From the NCBI RefSeq assembly GCF_036417845.1, contig NC_089983.1:19869207-19933206 (forward strand): a DNA stretch of 64,000 nucleotides, read 5' to 3'. Position 1 is the first letter of the stretch. Each line of letters opens with the position of its first letter. This document shows, piece by piece, positions 25,101 to 39,400 of the stretch. The stretch is from Apteryx mantelli (taxonomy: Eukaryota > Chordata > Aves > Apterygiformes > Apterygidae). Both the position numbers and the translations under genes were made by a program. The notes below the pieces were generated by a model. The model saw only the letters and a program-made list of their open reading frames with translations. It was not told the DNA's origin and did no database searches.

Positions 25101-28100
25101 TGCCTGGAAAAACAAATACCTTTTGAAAATAGGCTCTGAAATAACTTCATCTGGATAATGCTGTTTAAATCAAAACAGAGCTAAATCTGCACAGGACTAC
25201 TGACCCTCCATCATTTAAAAGATGAAACAACTTTACTATCTATTTTATATTTCAGATTATAAAAGCTTTTATTATTAAAAGGAGAAGGATATGAACATAA
25301 ATGTTGGAACCCGCAAATCTGATAAGGCTACTGATTTGAGGACCAAAACCCTTATTGTCTTCATGTAAACTTTCACTTCAGACTACTAATATATGCAGCA
25401 AGCTCTTCACACAGTCCTGAATAGTTTCTCTGCATGGACTATTGCCTTTTAGGAATAAGAAGGAAGAAAACAAAACTTTGCTTGTCTCATTAATAAAGTA
25501 TTATCAGAGCGACAGGTACAGCTGATCAGAATAAAAATCCCCTTTTCAGACTGCAAACTTCTGATTCTTTACTGATGTGAACAGAAGTTCTGCTCAGTAG
25601 GTCAGGAAATGAATATAGTCTACTATAAGACAGGTTTATAACTTCTAATATATATTTCAAATGTTATTAAATTGCAAACCTTAGTTCTGATTATTAATTT
25701 GTAGAATTAAGAGCCATTGCATAATACATTAACATGTCTCATTAAGTTAGAAAATTTGTTGCTTTTAGGTAAAAGAGTAAAAAGCTGATTGTTTTAGGAT
25801 TTTTCAAAATTCTTTTTGCAAGTTCAAGCCTCTCAAGTTAGATTTCTCACGGAAGGAATGAGAGGGGCAAATCAGTAGAATGATTTAAGCTCTATGAAGC
25901 TAACAGTACTCCAAAGCAATTATATCTCCCTTTTGCCTGTAATACTGCTGATTACTGATTTTCTTTCCTGAGTTTAAAAAGCTGAGGTTTCTACAATGTC
26001 ATTCTCCAATTGCTGAATGCTTTTGCACAGGTAGTTGGGCTGAGCGTTTGCGTGCAGATTAGGGACTAACTACATGCCTGTGACAAGCTGCGTAGCTGGT
26101 AACAGCGGATGATGTGAACACACTGCGATCCCTGTCAGAGATGGCAGCTTCCAGTGCTGTTAGCTAGCTGCAGGGTCGAGGGGATGTGAGGGGAAACCCT
26201 CCTGCGTCTGTGCCCTTGGCAGCAGCCGCCTTCCAGTCTCAATCCTTGGCTTTCTTGGGAGCTAGACCCAAAGCCCAAGGGAGTCAGCAGAAAAAAGTAC
26301 TTGTGTGGATTTCAATGGGCTTTGGATCAGGTTTATGACCCAAATTCAGCATAGCAGTTGCTGGATGCTTTAAAGGATGCATTAAGAGCTAATTTGGAGC
26401 TCCCTTCCCAAACATCACTGCTTTCCCCTCTATTTTTCCTAGAGCACAGTGTAACATTAGGCTCAGTTTCTATGCCGCAGTCTTGTCTTAGTATATCTGT
26501 TACTGGAAATGCTTAGGCTAATCTTGGAAAATTAGTAATCTCTAATGTATTTTGTTATGCTTCAAATGTTAATTTATTGAAAAAATAGTGGAAATGCTTC
26601 TTCTGAGAGATGCAGGTTACAGCAAAAAATTTCTATGCACATTAAAAAGATGTGGGCGTGAGGTCAGCAATGTAGAAAATGCCCTCTCTACTGTAACAAC
26701 TCTATGCTTATTTTAATATGAAGGCCTTCACCTCAGCCACGGAATATATACTCTTGCCTTTTCTGCAGCCGCTGATAGAGAGGTGTTGTGTTCGAGAACA
26801 ATCTGCTTGTGCAGGGACTGTGAATAGCAAGGATTCCCTGGTCATCAAAGAGTCTGCTCTGGCGCACATTCAACAGCAGGGGTGTTTGCTATGACATTTA
26901 ATATGAGGATCTGCCAACTGTAAAATATTATGTCTAGGTGACCCAGACAATTCATGTGATAGTGCTACTTCAGGATCACTTGTTAGAATATTTCCTGCTA
27001 TTTCTGGACTTAAAAATAAGGTAATGTTTGTCAGCACAGATGCAGCAAATGTAGTAATACTGATACTTGTAAGTAGGGAGTTTCATTTCCTTGAATCTGC
27101 TCTTTCCACTGTCTTTGGAAAAACAGAAATGCAGTTAGGAAGTCAAACTGCTATTGGTTATCTATGAACAGCTGGCACCTTCCTCACATGATCTTTATTT
27201 TTGCCTTGAAAAGAGCTAGAGTGCTTCCTTTGCCTTGTCTGTGGTCTGGAATTAACCTCTGTAGTTCCAGTTTACACTCTTCAGAGGTATTACTTATTTT
27301 CCTAACGCAGACTAGGAATTAAAGAAAAATACAAGCCTGAAATTGAAGATAAATATTTTGAGTAATATATGTGTGCATATTATTAAGTACAAGCAAGTCT
27401 AGGTACTAGGGTAAGAATGGATGCTCAAATGACATTTCATTTGGAAAGGGGTTTTGTAGCATTGGTATTATGGGCCAAAAGTTATTTGTTCTGTCAGAGC
27501 GACACTTGCCAGAAATGGCAGGGTGCTTGGAAGCAGCTGTAGGTTGCTGAGAGGTGCCGAACATAAAGGCGTTGCAAGGGTGTTCAGGCATTTCAGAAGT
27601 GTACAATGGAAACTTAAATAGGACGGCATAAAAACCAGTAAGGTATGTCTATCTGTCATACAGGCTCTCTGCCTATAAAGCTGTGATTAAGAATGTTTTC
27701 TTATGTGCTACCTGCTCAGGTGCTATTTCTGCCTTTTGGTGGTTAAGTTATTTTTCATTCAATTTCCTGCAGCAGCAGAAATGATATTTTTCTAAAGCCT
27801 TGAAAACACCTGAGCTTCTGCAAATGGGGAGAGTGGATTTCTTGACTAGCTTTTGGTGGTTCTCTCTGCTGTTCAAAGGAATAGGTTATGCTGTATCAGC
27901 TTTTGCTATTTGGTTGAAGCAATTATCATGTGATCTGGGAAAAGATTGCTGCCATGAACCTTTCTCAAGCTGTTTAAAAATTACTAGTATCAAAACCATA
28001 ATACATGCACTGTGTATAATGGTGCATCCTCGTGTAAACATGTGTGTAATGCACTAACAACCTCCTTAAAAACAAAAAAACCTGAAGCTCTAGAAAACTC

Positions 28101-29150
28101 TAGGAAAAAAAGAGATTTCAGAAGGGGAAGCTTCTTCAAAAGGTTAGCTGTAAGTAGTCCATTTTAATAGATCAAAATCTGAGTTCAGTGCATTGTGATT
28201 CTAGCAATAAGCATCCCCTGTGATTTACTCCTAGGAGCCATAACTTTCATTGTACTCACGACATGTAAAAATATACAAGAAATAATACTTCTGAGGTTTC
28301 ACATCCTTTCATAATATAATCAGAAGACCCAGGAGTAGATGTCTGCGCAATGATAGGGGTGCTGTGGAGTCACATGTTTCCCATGGAAATCAATTGTGAC
28401 TTCCCTCTCTTTACTGCCATGCATCTTCAAAGCACAAAAACAGCTTGTGATTTGGGCCACACAATTATTTGCTTTACATCAAAGTTTTATGTAGTTCGTA
28501 ATTCAAGCTAGGTTTCAAAGGAGTAAAATTATTGCAGGCCTGTGTAGCGCGTGGGTGGCGATGTGTTTTCCGCTCCTAGAACACTTTCTATTGATAGATC
28601 TCAGTATATTTTATTAACATTAATTTAGCTGCCTGACAGACAGAAAGCCTGGTTTGCTGTTTCAGAATAAGGACCACTGCTATGCCCCTTCTGCTTTTGC
28701 AGAGAATTGGAGGTGCGGTCCCTTCCATGCTCACTCACTGTGTGGCTGTAGCGTGACGCATCTCCAAGCACTTTGGTTTTAAGTGTCTGAGTGATCTAGT
28801 CTTGTGTATTATAGCTTGATCTTCGGGACCATGTCCTTGTTGCTGCTCTCAAAAAGCCTGTTGTCTTATGCTTAATGCATTAACTGCTAGCTACACAATC
28901 TGTTGTTCAGTAAGTGTCACACTTATAATACAACTTAACGCTTTAAAAAGTGAATTAAAAATGCAAATGGGATTATTCATATTGTAGGAGTCTGTCTTAT
29001 AGATGTCTATAGATGGCTGCTGAACATAGACAACATTCTGAAATTATCTATATTATATTCTGATCCAAGCATTGAGCAATTTGCTTTATCTTCAAAAATG
29101 AAGTAATAGCAGTGTTAACTAATAAAAAAGACAGTAGCATTACTACCTTG
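22160..29150. other. Intergenic, nothing recognised
   Basis: Mostly AT-rich DNA with GC-richer patches at about 23,130-23,560 and 26,040-26,290. A 10-bp tandem pair (acttgctttt) lies at 25,021-25,040. I see no exon-like similarity, RNA gene or intact repeat. Confidence 0.55.
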
Positions 29151-32100
29151 GTGCTGATTTAATCGTAGACCAGCTGAAGGCTTTGGCTGGCATGGCTCAT
29201 GCGAGGGTGCAAGCACTCCCTGCTGGGTGACATGGTGGCTGTTCCTGCATGGCCGGGTGAGGGGCTCTTCCTTCTGCCTGTGAAAGTTGCTGGTTCTGCA
29301 GATTTTTTACAGAAAGCCAGTTGTGAACATTTCCTCTTGAAATTCACACTCAGTCCAAAACTTGTGTGAACTGAATACTGTTTCTGTTTCCAAGAGGTAG
29401 AAAAGACTTCTATTTTATGATGTAATCTCACTAAACTATCCACTGAAGTTATATCCGTAGTTAACTCAAGAAGCTATATACCTCCATAGAAAATTAAATG
29501 AGAGTATAGCCATTTTTTTCCCAGTATTATCATATTTACCTCTGGAAATGTCAAATCTCTATTCTAGCCCTTTATTTAAAAAGCTCTTTAGACTTGAAGA
29601 TTGGCTATTGAGGTGGGGAAAGAAGTCCTGCATAGATCCAAGAACAAAATTAAGACAAAAATTCATTTCTTTCATACTTGCTTGTTCCCTGTGCTAAGGA
29701 GCTGAGGTTGCAGCAGTGTTTGGCTTTCCAAACAGTTCTTACAGTGGTGACGACAGTAGCAGAGATGTCCTGTATTGCAGATAAGTGACCATCCTCCTGA
29801 TGGAGCATGCTGGGCTTGGGTGGACAAAGGCTCCCCTCAAAACAAGGCAACTTCAATCCCCCACCCCAGACCACTGAATTTCAGTCAAAAAAAAGAACCA
29901 TCTTAGTGTCTAACTACCCATTACATAGTGCCATTAAGATTTCAAATTTCCATTCTTTAAACCTCCATTTTTTTTCCTGTTTATGGGCTCTCATGTTCTC
30001 CAGGCTGCCTTCCTCTCTGGGGCACCCTTAACCCCGAGGCATGGTCCAGCTCCCCCATGTCAAACCCTTGGTGGCTTTGTGCCTGGCAGCCTGAGCTAGC
30101 CGGCATGGTCAGAGGGCAGCAAAACCCAAAAGCTCACGTTGTTCCTCACTATTTGTTCCTAAGGATTTTTGTCACTCCTTTGCTCTCCTTTAGGCAGCAG
30201 ATGGGGTGGACTTGCATTTCCTAGGTTTTCTCCCTTTTCTCTTCCACTATGTGTTTTGTATCAGCATGGCTACGCAGTGTAGCTGATTGCAGGAGAGCTG
30301 CTCACATTCCCAGTTGTATGAAAGATATTTCATTTCATGAAGGGAAGCCAGCTCTCGGGAGCACAAGGAAGGAAATACTTTTCCTGTTTCATATTAGCTC
30401 CAAAGACTCTTCAGCCACCTTTTTGATCAATCTAACCAAGCTGCAGTTTGACAATATGAAGAGATGTGTGTTGCTAATCTCTGTCCTTCCTCTTTGAAAT
30501 TAAAATCCTCTTGGATATAAAATCCTTGGTTTATGTTTTTTTTTTTCTTTAGCCGTATATCTAGCCATAGGTCACAGATGGAAGATAAAAGCACCCACAA
30601 AGTGAGATGCGTGTTTTGTGCTTTCTCCAATTAAGATGCTTTATAGTTTCTCTCTTCTAAAAAGAAAAATTTTATCTAGACCAAAAGTTGCACTAGCCCA
30701 AAAGATGCTTCAGCTGTATGAGGCCACACATTGCAAGGTATACTCTGTGGGAAGTAAAACATGAAGGATTGTTTGTGTTTCTTGTTTGGGCCCTTTCTGT
30801 GGTCCTGGAGGCTTTTGTGGGAATATATTCTGCTGAAACTACAAAAACAGCTCCCCTACTTTATCTACTGGGTGGTTCATTATTTGGCAGGATATTTAAA
30901 ATAAAATAAACACTGTATGAACAGTTAAAGGAAAAGCTGAAAAACATGTTAAAAAACTGGACACATTGAGAACACTAAAATGAAGACAGTGCATTACTCA
31001 ATAGCTGTTTTGCTTTGTGGTTAGTAAAACTGTCCTTTCTCTGTGAAACTGCGAAGGTTACTAAGCATGAAAGATCCCCTTTTGTCAGTGATCCAAGCCG
31101 CAGCATACTTGCTTTGTCAGCTTTCTCACCAGTTTAGGTGCTGGTAGCAGGAGAAAAGTGCTGTGACTTGTGACTGGTTCAATGACCAGATGTGTCTGAA
31201 CTGACATTTAAGGAATAAAAATAACTCTTAAATCATATGATTTTGATCTGGAGAACATATTCTTGGGATTAAGGCAAAGATTTGTGTGTTTTTTCAGCTT
31301 TGTTTTAGTAAAAGTCAAAATATCTCACAGGGCAAAATGTAAAGTTAAATGTGCCAGAAATTAAAAACTACAAAATATTAAACTAGACACTAAACTGCTT
31401 CTGTGTACTGTCTGCATTAACATGATTGCTCCCATGTGAGATCATGTTCTCAGTGGTGTAAATAGTTGTGGACTGCTTTTAGCTTTAATCTTTGGGAGCT
31501 CAGGCCTCAAAACTGTCTAATTTCACTGTCTGATTTGTGCTTGGGACTATCTGGATAGTCTTCTGAGTTTATGATCATAAATTTGGTTTGATTTAGAATC
31601 TCCAGAAGTGAAAGTGAAAAAATGTGTATATACATGTTGGAATGCTGCCAGGGTACTTGGAGGCATTACTGCTCTTTTGAAAATAGGAATGTACAACTGG
31701 ATATGTAGCAGAGGCCTTTGTTGCCCAGTACACAACACATCTTGCATTACACATATCCCTAATCCTTCACGTAAATGTGGAATTTTTTTCCTGTCCTTCT
31801 TAACAGGCCATAGTTTTTGAAGTGTTTTCCCAGGATGACACATGAAATGAGTTCCTCAGCAGAGGAGCTAGCAGAGGAGCACTGAGTTGTGCAGTAATGC
31901 TGATGGTTTCCCAAATGATCCAAAGAAACATGCCTTTAATAATTCTTCAGCATGCATGCAGTAGTAAACAAAACGGATTGGTTTTTATACTTATTTATAA
32001 AAATAAGTTCTGTAACAATCCCTACTGTTACTCAGGGTGGAGGAGAGAGGTGATTCAGTTTTCAAAGGTGCTCAGTAACCGAGTTCTCCAAATGTCTGAA

Positions 32101-32758
32101 CACCAAACTGTCAAAAAGTAATTTGGATAGAGGCAGCACTTCAAATGATCCCTTGCAGAACAACTATATTTTAATCTAGAAAATCCCAGACTAATTCTAA
32201 GGGGGTTGAGTAGAAAAGCAACCTCAATAGAAATACAGTGCATTGTTTCTTTTACTATTTGGTGTCACCTGAAGTTATTGAACTGTAATTGGGTTGCAAC
32301 TAAGAGAAATGGGAACTTGTGTTTTTTTAATAGTTTACAGCTGCACATACTCAACAAGCTTTTTGATTGCTGAAATACTGTCTGTGTTGCTTTTTGACTT
32401 TTTCCATTCTAAATATGTATATGGACATACACTGTTGCTTTAAACACGTGAACAAGTTACAGCCTCATCCTTCTCTAAATTATACCTATGCAAATGTGTG
32501 CCACAAAACTCCCCAAAATGTCTGTGGGCATCCATATGAGCATAGGGGTGCCTGCTGATCCAGCTGTAGGATTAGGGCCTATGTCTTGCATGCTAGTGAT
32601 AACAATGTTACTGATAGTAATGAATTCAGATTTTAAAAAGACACTAGGAACTAAGCTGTGAATTCTTTTAAGCCATGCCATCGTAGGAAATAAAGTAAAG
32701 TATCATTAAGTGACTAATTACCTTGAATTGTTATTTATAGACTATAGGCATGAACCTA

Positions 32759-32810
32759 GAAAGGTTATATGCATGTTTGGCCACCTGAGAAAGGTTATGT
32801 ATATGTTTGG
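32759..32810. repeat. 22-bp direct repeat, spaced 30 bp start to start
   Basis: 32,759-32,780 and 32,789-32,810 share gaaaggttat at the start and atgtttgg at the end, differing at two internal positions. An 8-bp spacer separates them. It is a short local duplication in intergenic DNA. Confidence 0.75.
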
Positions 32811-35298
32811 TTCAACGTGTTATTTGGCCAACTTGTTCATGTGATTGACCTGATGGACTTCAGTGGGATTGTTTGTAAACTTGAATATGGATGTGTACTC
32901 AAGCAGCTGAATTGCTGTCCAAGGGAGCACTATTTTCTTCCTAGACCTAGGAATTCAGGTCTTTGGGGAGATAAAGAACGTCATTAAACTTAGACCAGTA
33001 GTACATATTTAATGATTTGGAACTTCTTTAATTTAGATGTTATTAGAAAAACAAACTCATTAAGAACACATGCCGCCTACCTTCTTGGCATGACAGTTCT
33101 GCCTCCTCTCTGGTCTCTGTTTCCCACTCACTGAAGGGCTCTGAAAGTCTTTGATTTTGCAATCATGCATGTAAGGCATTTCTATTATATCTGAATTGTC
33201 ACAATAATATAAATTAGGCTGACCTTATGCAATGTCACTTGTGAAAGGACCGTGGCTTTTAGTCTGTAGCTTTAACAATACTAATGTTGCTCTGAACAGA
33301 GAGACTGAGAAAATTTTTACCAATTCAAATAAGATCTAAATCTAACATACTAGAACTGCGTCTAGTATACAGTGCAGAAAAGTGTTCTTCATAGTATGAA
33401 GAACAATGTCTAAACAATTTTATCATAAAATATGATGTAAATATTGATATCTGCTATTAACCTCTGCTCATACTCATGTTGGATATATCATTAGATTTGT
33501 AGGAGGAGGAGTAATGGAGTAATAGTGAGAGACAACTGTTGGGTTATTTCTAAAATAGTTTTCCTCTGTTTTCTCTTGGAAGAGAAAGTGTCACTGAAAT
33601 ATATCAGCTGGAAACTTGAGGATGAGGGTAGATTTATTGTGGGGAAAAAACTTTTCAAAGTATTCAGCTCACCTTCCCTCTTATTTAAGTCCATTATACT
33701 TAAATGAATAAATGTGGTTAACCAAATAATTTCTTCCCCTCCTCGTTTCTAGATACTATTGTAATAAAAGATTATGTAGCTGATTAAATTGGTTAAATAC
33801 AAATCATCTACAAATATTTGAAGGATATGATGAACTTTCTAAGCTCTTCTTGAGGTTATTCCTTTAATTGATTAATGTTTGCTTAAATGCAAACACAGCT
33901 GTTTCATGTTTATTTGGTTCCTTTCCTGATGTACTCATGAAATGAGCAAATAACACAGATAAAAGGCATTGGGTTAACAAGCCTAATTTCTTCAAAACTC
34001 AATCTCAAATGAGAAATAGTCTTGCTGGGGAATTGCAGGGAATTTTTTTTGTTGCCTTCTGGTTTGCAATTTACACTTGGAGCCATGAACATTGATAGAA
34101 CTGAGCTTCCAGTAATTGCTTTTAAGACAGATTTGGTCTCAGTCAATGAGACTGCAAAATGTATGGGTGAAGGCATCCCCAGTGCTGGGTCCATGCCCGA
34201 AGCAGGCTCTGTCCTGGGCCTTGCAGGGCCGGGGGTCCTGTCCACCCTGGGAGCTCACCCCCCGCCAGCTCTCACCAGTAAGGTGTTTGCCCTGGCCTTT
34301 TGGCCCAGGCAACCTGAAATGTGGACAGCATGGCCCGAAGGCATTATCGCTTTTGTGTGAAACAGCACCAGCAATGCCCGCTTCCTTCCTCAAAGGTCTC
34401 CGAGCAATGCTTTCCTCTAGGCCACTGCAGCGTTTCCCTATGCTCGGGTTTCTCCAAATAGCACTGATATTCTTATCTTTCGTTCTCTAGATACCGATTT
34501 CCTTCATTTTATGCTAATTTTTCTGTTTACAAACATCAAATGTTTAACCCTCTTGATAGCCTGTGTAAGCAAGTAGGAAATACAGGATTAGTGAATGTGT
34601 GCGATGGGTTGGTTCACATTTCTTTCTATGCAGTGTGATCTTATTGATGAATAGTCAAACTCAATCTGGCAAATGAACACAGGACTTAAAAAAAGCTGCT
34701 TTGTACCTCTGAATTCTGTGTAAGAAATAATTAACATTGACTGGATTTAATAAATAGACTTTTCAATTTGCCACTTAAACTAAATGTTTACTATGAAATT
34801 CTTATTTCCTCAAGAAACTGGAAGAATAAATAATGCCTGAAGATTCTGCAGTAATTTCTTTGGAACCCCGCTGGTCTCCTTGTTCTTAAATTCTATAGAT
34901 TTGAGCCTGTAGCATTACAAAACTTAAATGAAAACAATTAAAATGATTATTTCAGTAAAGTGTTAAGGAAATTAACCTAATCCCTATTATTAAATAGACA
35001 TTTTTTCCTATGGAGAAAAAAATTACACAAATGACTCATTACAAGATCAAATTTTCTGAGGTCTGTGAAGCTGTTTGTATTTTAAACTTCATTTAGATCA
35101 AAGCCATGCTTACATTAATCTAGATGTGGTTTCTTAGCAACTCTTGGATTTTTTTTTAAAAAAGGTATGGTTTAGATTTCTAAAGGGAAGTAGCCACTTC
35201 TTTGGCTCAATTCTATTTTCTTGTTAATGACAACAATACTTGGCATGCTAATGAGAACGCAATGGCTTGTTCCACAGCTCATGCTGGAGGTCCAGTAC

Positions 35299-35358
35299 CA
35301 AACACTTGTGAATGCTCCATCCCTTGCATTTCGTTTCATCAGCAAACACTTGTGAATG
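35299..35358. repeat. 16-bp direct repeat pair
   Basis: The identical word caaacacttgtgaatg occurs at 35,299-35,314 and 35,343-35,358, 44 bp apart start to start. Origin unknown; possibly a small duplication. Confidence 0.8.
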
Positions 35359-36389
35359 GGAAAAGTTTGCACACTTTGAAAACAACAGAAGTTCACTACA
35401 TCTGACAGGGCTCTGCTTGTGCAGAAGGAAATTGCTCTTGAAGTATGTGTACTACAAAAGTGATGGCCAGAACTTGATTAAATAGGGAAATTAACACAAA
35501 AAGTTACAGGTACAGCAGTTCCCAGATGCTATCAATTGATATCTTCCTTTGGAGACAATTTACTTCTCCAGAAAGCTCTCCCTATTATGAAGATCGGTTT
35601 ATTTTAATTCTTGTTCCTGTGATTATCAATTGAAGGATTATAGATCTGATATTTAGTTCCTGCATATTTATGTAAGCCTCAAGTTTCCTCCATCAGAGTG
35701 CTCTTTCTCTGGTAGCAACTGCTGGCAGCCCTGGCTGGTTTCTCCTGCCTATTTTGATATCTTGATGATCGTTGTTTCTTTTTTTGTCTTCATAACTGGC
35801 TCCAAATTTGCAGATCCCTGTGTCTTACACCAATAGAATTTTTCCTTTTTTAAAAAGAGTAGTTGCTCCCCACAGTCAAACCTAAGCCTTTATATCATAT
35901 TGCTCTGCGTTGTTCATGGTCTGCTGTATCGCCCTCTGAGAATTTCTCTGTGGGAGAAGCGTCCTCTAGACACATAATCAATATAATGATCCACTTCTAA
36001 AGTTTTGGGGACATCTCTGGTTGAACATCTTTATGCTAGTCTGAATTACTGTGGTAAAATGATTACAAAATTTTAGTAGCGGTACAAGTCCCTTTGATGT
36101 GGATGAAGAAAGTCTCCTTTCTGCTCTCCTAATTATTCTTATTTAGAAATTATGATCTAGACTGTATCTGTTAGATTTCTTTTTGTTCAGTATTTTTAAA
36201 ATCCCTGGGTCAGTGGGGCCTTGATCTGGGGTGCTGGTCCCTGTGCATTAGTGTATGGTCGTTGTCTGTTGCCCAGTATCTTTGGTGGCCAAGCACACAG
36301 GAAAAGTGCAACAGCTGCTGTTCAGACTTGGCATCAGGGACTAGTGGAGGGTTACACAGAAGAGAAAATGGATTTCTAGGTGGCTTATG

Positions 36390-36412
36390 TTTTTTTTTTT
36401 TTTTTTTTTTTT
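36390..36412. repeat. 23-base poly(T) run
   Basis: An uninterrupted run of 23 T on the + strand (A on the - strand), the longest homopolymer in the window. I could not link it to a retrocopy: the DNA next to it on the - strand matches no known gene and no target-site duplication was evident. Confidence 0.9.
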
Positions 36413-39400
36413 AACAAACACCTTTCTGCAATTCCTCTGTGTGTCTCTCCCTTTCCAAATAACTTTTGAACCCTTTGGTCAGTTTTAGCCCTGTTTGATC
36501 AAGAGGTTACACTACCGAAGGTTAATTGAAAAAAAAGCAGTAGGTAAAGTAGGTAAGAGGAGAGAGTTGCCATGAGCGTCCTGTTGACAAGGAGTCTGTA
36601 GCTTAATGCCAGAGGGTCTGTATGGGAGAGAAACATGAATACTGCAGGTAGAGAAGCATCTGGTGGAGATGAAGAGAAGCTGGAGAATCCAAAGCCCTAA
36701 AACCATGGGAAAACTGTCATCGCTTTCTGCCATTCACAGAACAACTTCTTCCTAAAGCTTTTTGGCACATTTCTTTGACCAGTTCCCCTTTGCTGTTTCT
36801 TCTCTTGCTGAACAATTGACGCTACTCTTGCAATCTGAGCAGGTATCTGTGAGTCTGTGCAGATTCATTCTTACTTGATTCACAAAGTTACACATGTAAG
36901 ATTTTAAAATATAGTTCTCAGGATAAAGTATTTGCATATCACACATGATGCAGTTGCATGAAGTCTGAAAAACTGAGAACTTCAGAATACTTCTAAAAGG
37001 GCAGGGTTTTTTTAAATAGTCCATACTTAAACTGGTATCCATCTTTAAGTCTAGGTCTCAAGCATGGCTGTGTTATATACATAGTGTAGCAGGGTCTACT
37101 GGATTGTTTTGTGTTAACTGTGTAAATGGCTTGATTTATTACTGAGCTGAGAAGGGTAGAAGGAAACCTCCAATGTTTGTATATACTAGCCCATCTTTAA
37201 TTGTTTTGTAAGTAGTTCCACTTACAGTGCATTATTCAAAGTTGAAATGTTTTTGGAATGCTCTCTGCTGGCTAAGTGAAAATCTATTTACTGCTTCCAG
37301 GTGATTTTTCACAGATGTATGTTCATGGTGGTTTTCTGTCTTCACCTAAAATAGTTGATTTAGAAGTGTTATTTTATTTTGCAAGTGATATGAGTTTTTC
37401 TTTCCATTTGATCTTTAAGATCAGCTAGTAGATTTTACACAGAAGAAGAAAGATCAACTGTCACTGTATCCCAAGTCTACATACAGACTAGGTAGTCCAG
37501 AAATAACATACTGTATTGGCTGATGAGGGAAGTACTATGAAAATCTTCCTTTCCTAGCATATGTGATAGTACTCAGAAATCTGGGTTTCTTCCACTACAC
37601 TGAGTGAAAAGGGTTCTTTTCAGCATGGAGTATTTCAGGTTTTAAATAGCCTTTTTGTACTAAGAGTATATACACTCCTTTTTACATTTGCTTATGCTTT
37701 TCATACTTTACTGTTTATGGATTTTGAAGTGACATGGGAAATCAGTCTGCAATCTCTGTTCACGTGAAAAATAAGGAGAGAGACCAAAGTAGTTTGGGAC
37801 ACTTGGCAGTCTTGATGGCAACTGTGTTTGCTCCTGATCCATCACAGTATATGTACTGGAAGGTGACAAACCCATTCCTACTTTTTGCTTTAGAACTCTT
37901 GAACAAAACGGAGCCCCCAGATCTTTAATCTTAAGAGAGGGTGTGAGAATTAAGGTTGAATTCTGAAACTAAAATGAGGTTCCTTACCCTTAGATTTCTG
38001 GAATTTTTTCCACATTCTCATGTCAGACCTTATGACAGCACCAAATTCTTGTGGAACTGCTCTTCGGTTGTAGCAAAAACCTGTGACTGCTTAAAATATC
38101 CCTTCTGCCGGGGGAATTAATGGCAGATCACTCTGGCATTGCAGCGTTTTACCTTGTGCTCTTTGCTCTTGGGCCATGGGACCCGGCTCATCATGGCCTG
38201 AAATAAAGCTCTGCAGATGCTGCATGCTGCGGACACTGGTTTCTCAGTGCTGGCTGTTCTGCTCCCTGCACCTGCATGGCTGCAGTTCAATAAGGAAAGT
38301 GCAAGAGATTCAGATTTTGGAGAGGATTTAGGGTTTTTTAGGCTAGGGCTGTTTTTTTGTTTTTCCCTTCTTCTAAGGCAGGTTTCTGATCTTAATTGTC
38401 TTTTGAACTGGGAAGTCATACTTAGATTATAATAAATCTCAAGGATTTATTGGTACCTCAAGCTTAATATTCAAACTGGAAAAGAAAGAGGACTGTAAAA
38501 GTTCTCTCCTCTTTACCCCCATGTTTCTTCCTTAGAAGAACTAGCACTCAAAGCAGGGAAGCAGCTGTGAGCTCAGGGAAATCCTAAACACAAAGAAAAC
38601 TTCACCTGAACAAAACACTTCCAAAACCTCCAACTTTATTGGTGAAAATTGCATATTGTCTTTGAATAGCAAACTTTACAGGAGTGACAAGTTACTTTTT
38701 TTGTTATTTGTAGAGTAAGTGGCTAAAAATGAAAGAGATGCTACCTCAGATAACATTGGATTTTTGTTTGTTGTTAGTTTGTTTTATCACTTTGGGGAAG
38801 AAGTCGGTCACCAAAGGAAGTAAAATAACCAAGATCAAAATCTGAAGCTTTGATTGCAGTATCAAATCTAAAAATGCAATAAACTAAGTAGCATTGCAAA
38901 CAAACGTAAGTTGAGGAAATGATAAACTGATAACCAGTTTTGTGGTTGAGATAATTTAGATTCCTTGATACTTTAAAATAAAGGCAGTAAACGCAGTATG
39001 AGAAGGCCATTTGAAAAACCTTGCTTTTCTGGGTAGTACCTTTTTTCTTGAAACCTATTCTTTCATTGTTCTCATGAAGAAATTAGACAAGCTTATGGCT
39101 GTGGTGTCTGTTCTTGACAGATAAGCCTAATTTCTAGCAACACACATGTATCTATGATAGTCAACAGAAGATGAAGGTCATGGATCCAATAGTAATACTT
39201 TATTACATGTTTAAAAACTTGTAATTCTTTAACTTATTTCATTTTAGAAGCTAAGAAAAGATTCATTCTTCCCCTTCCCCCACAGGAGGTTAATGCTGTG
39301 GTAGTATCAAGCTAAAAGTATTTTCTTTTAACTGCAGGCCACTACCTTATCTGAAGTTTAATTATCCAGTGTGTTAGGGAGATGAGAGCGGGGGTAAGGT

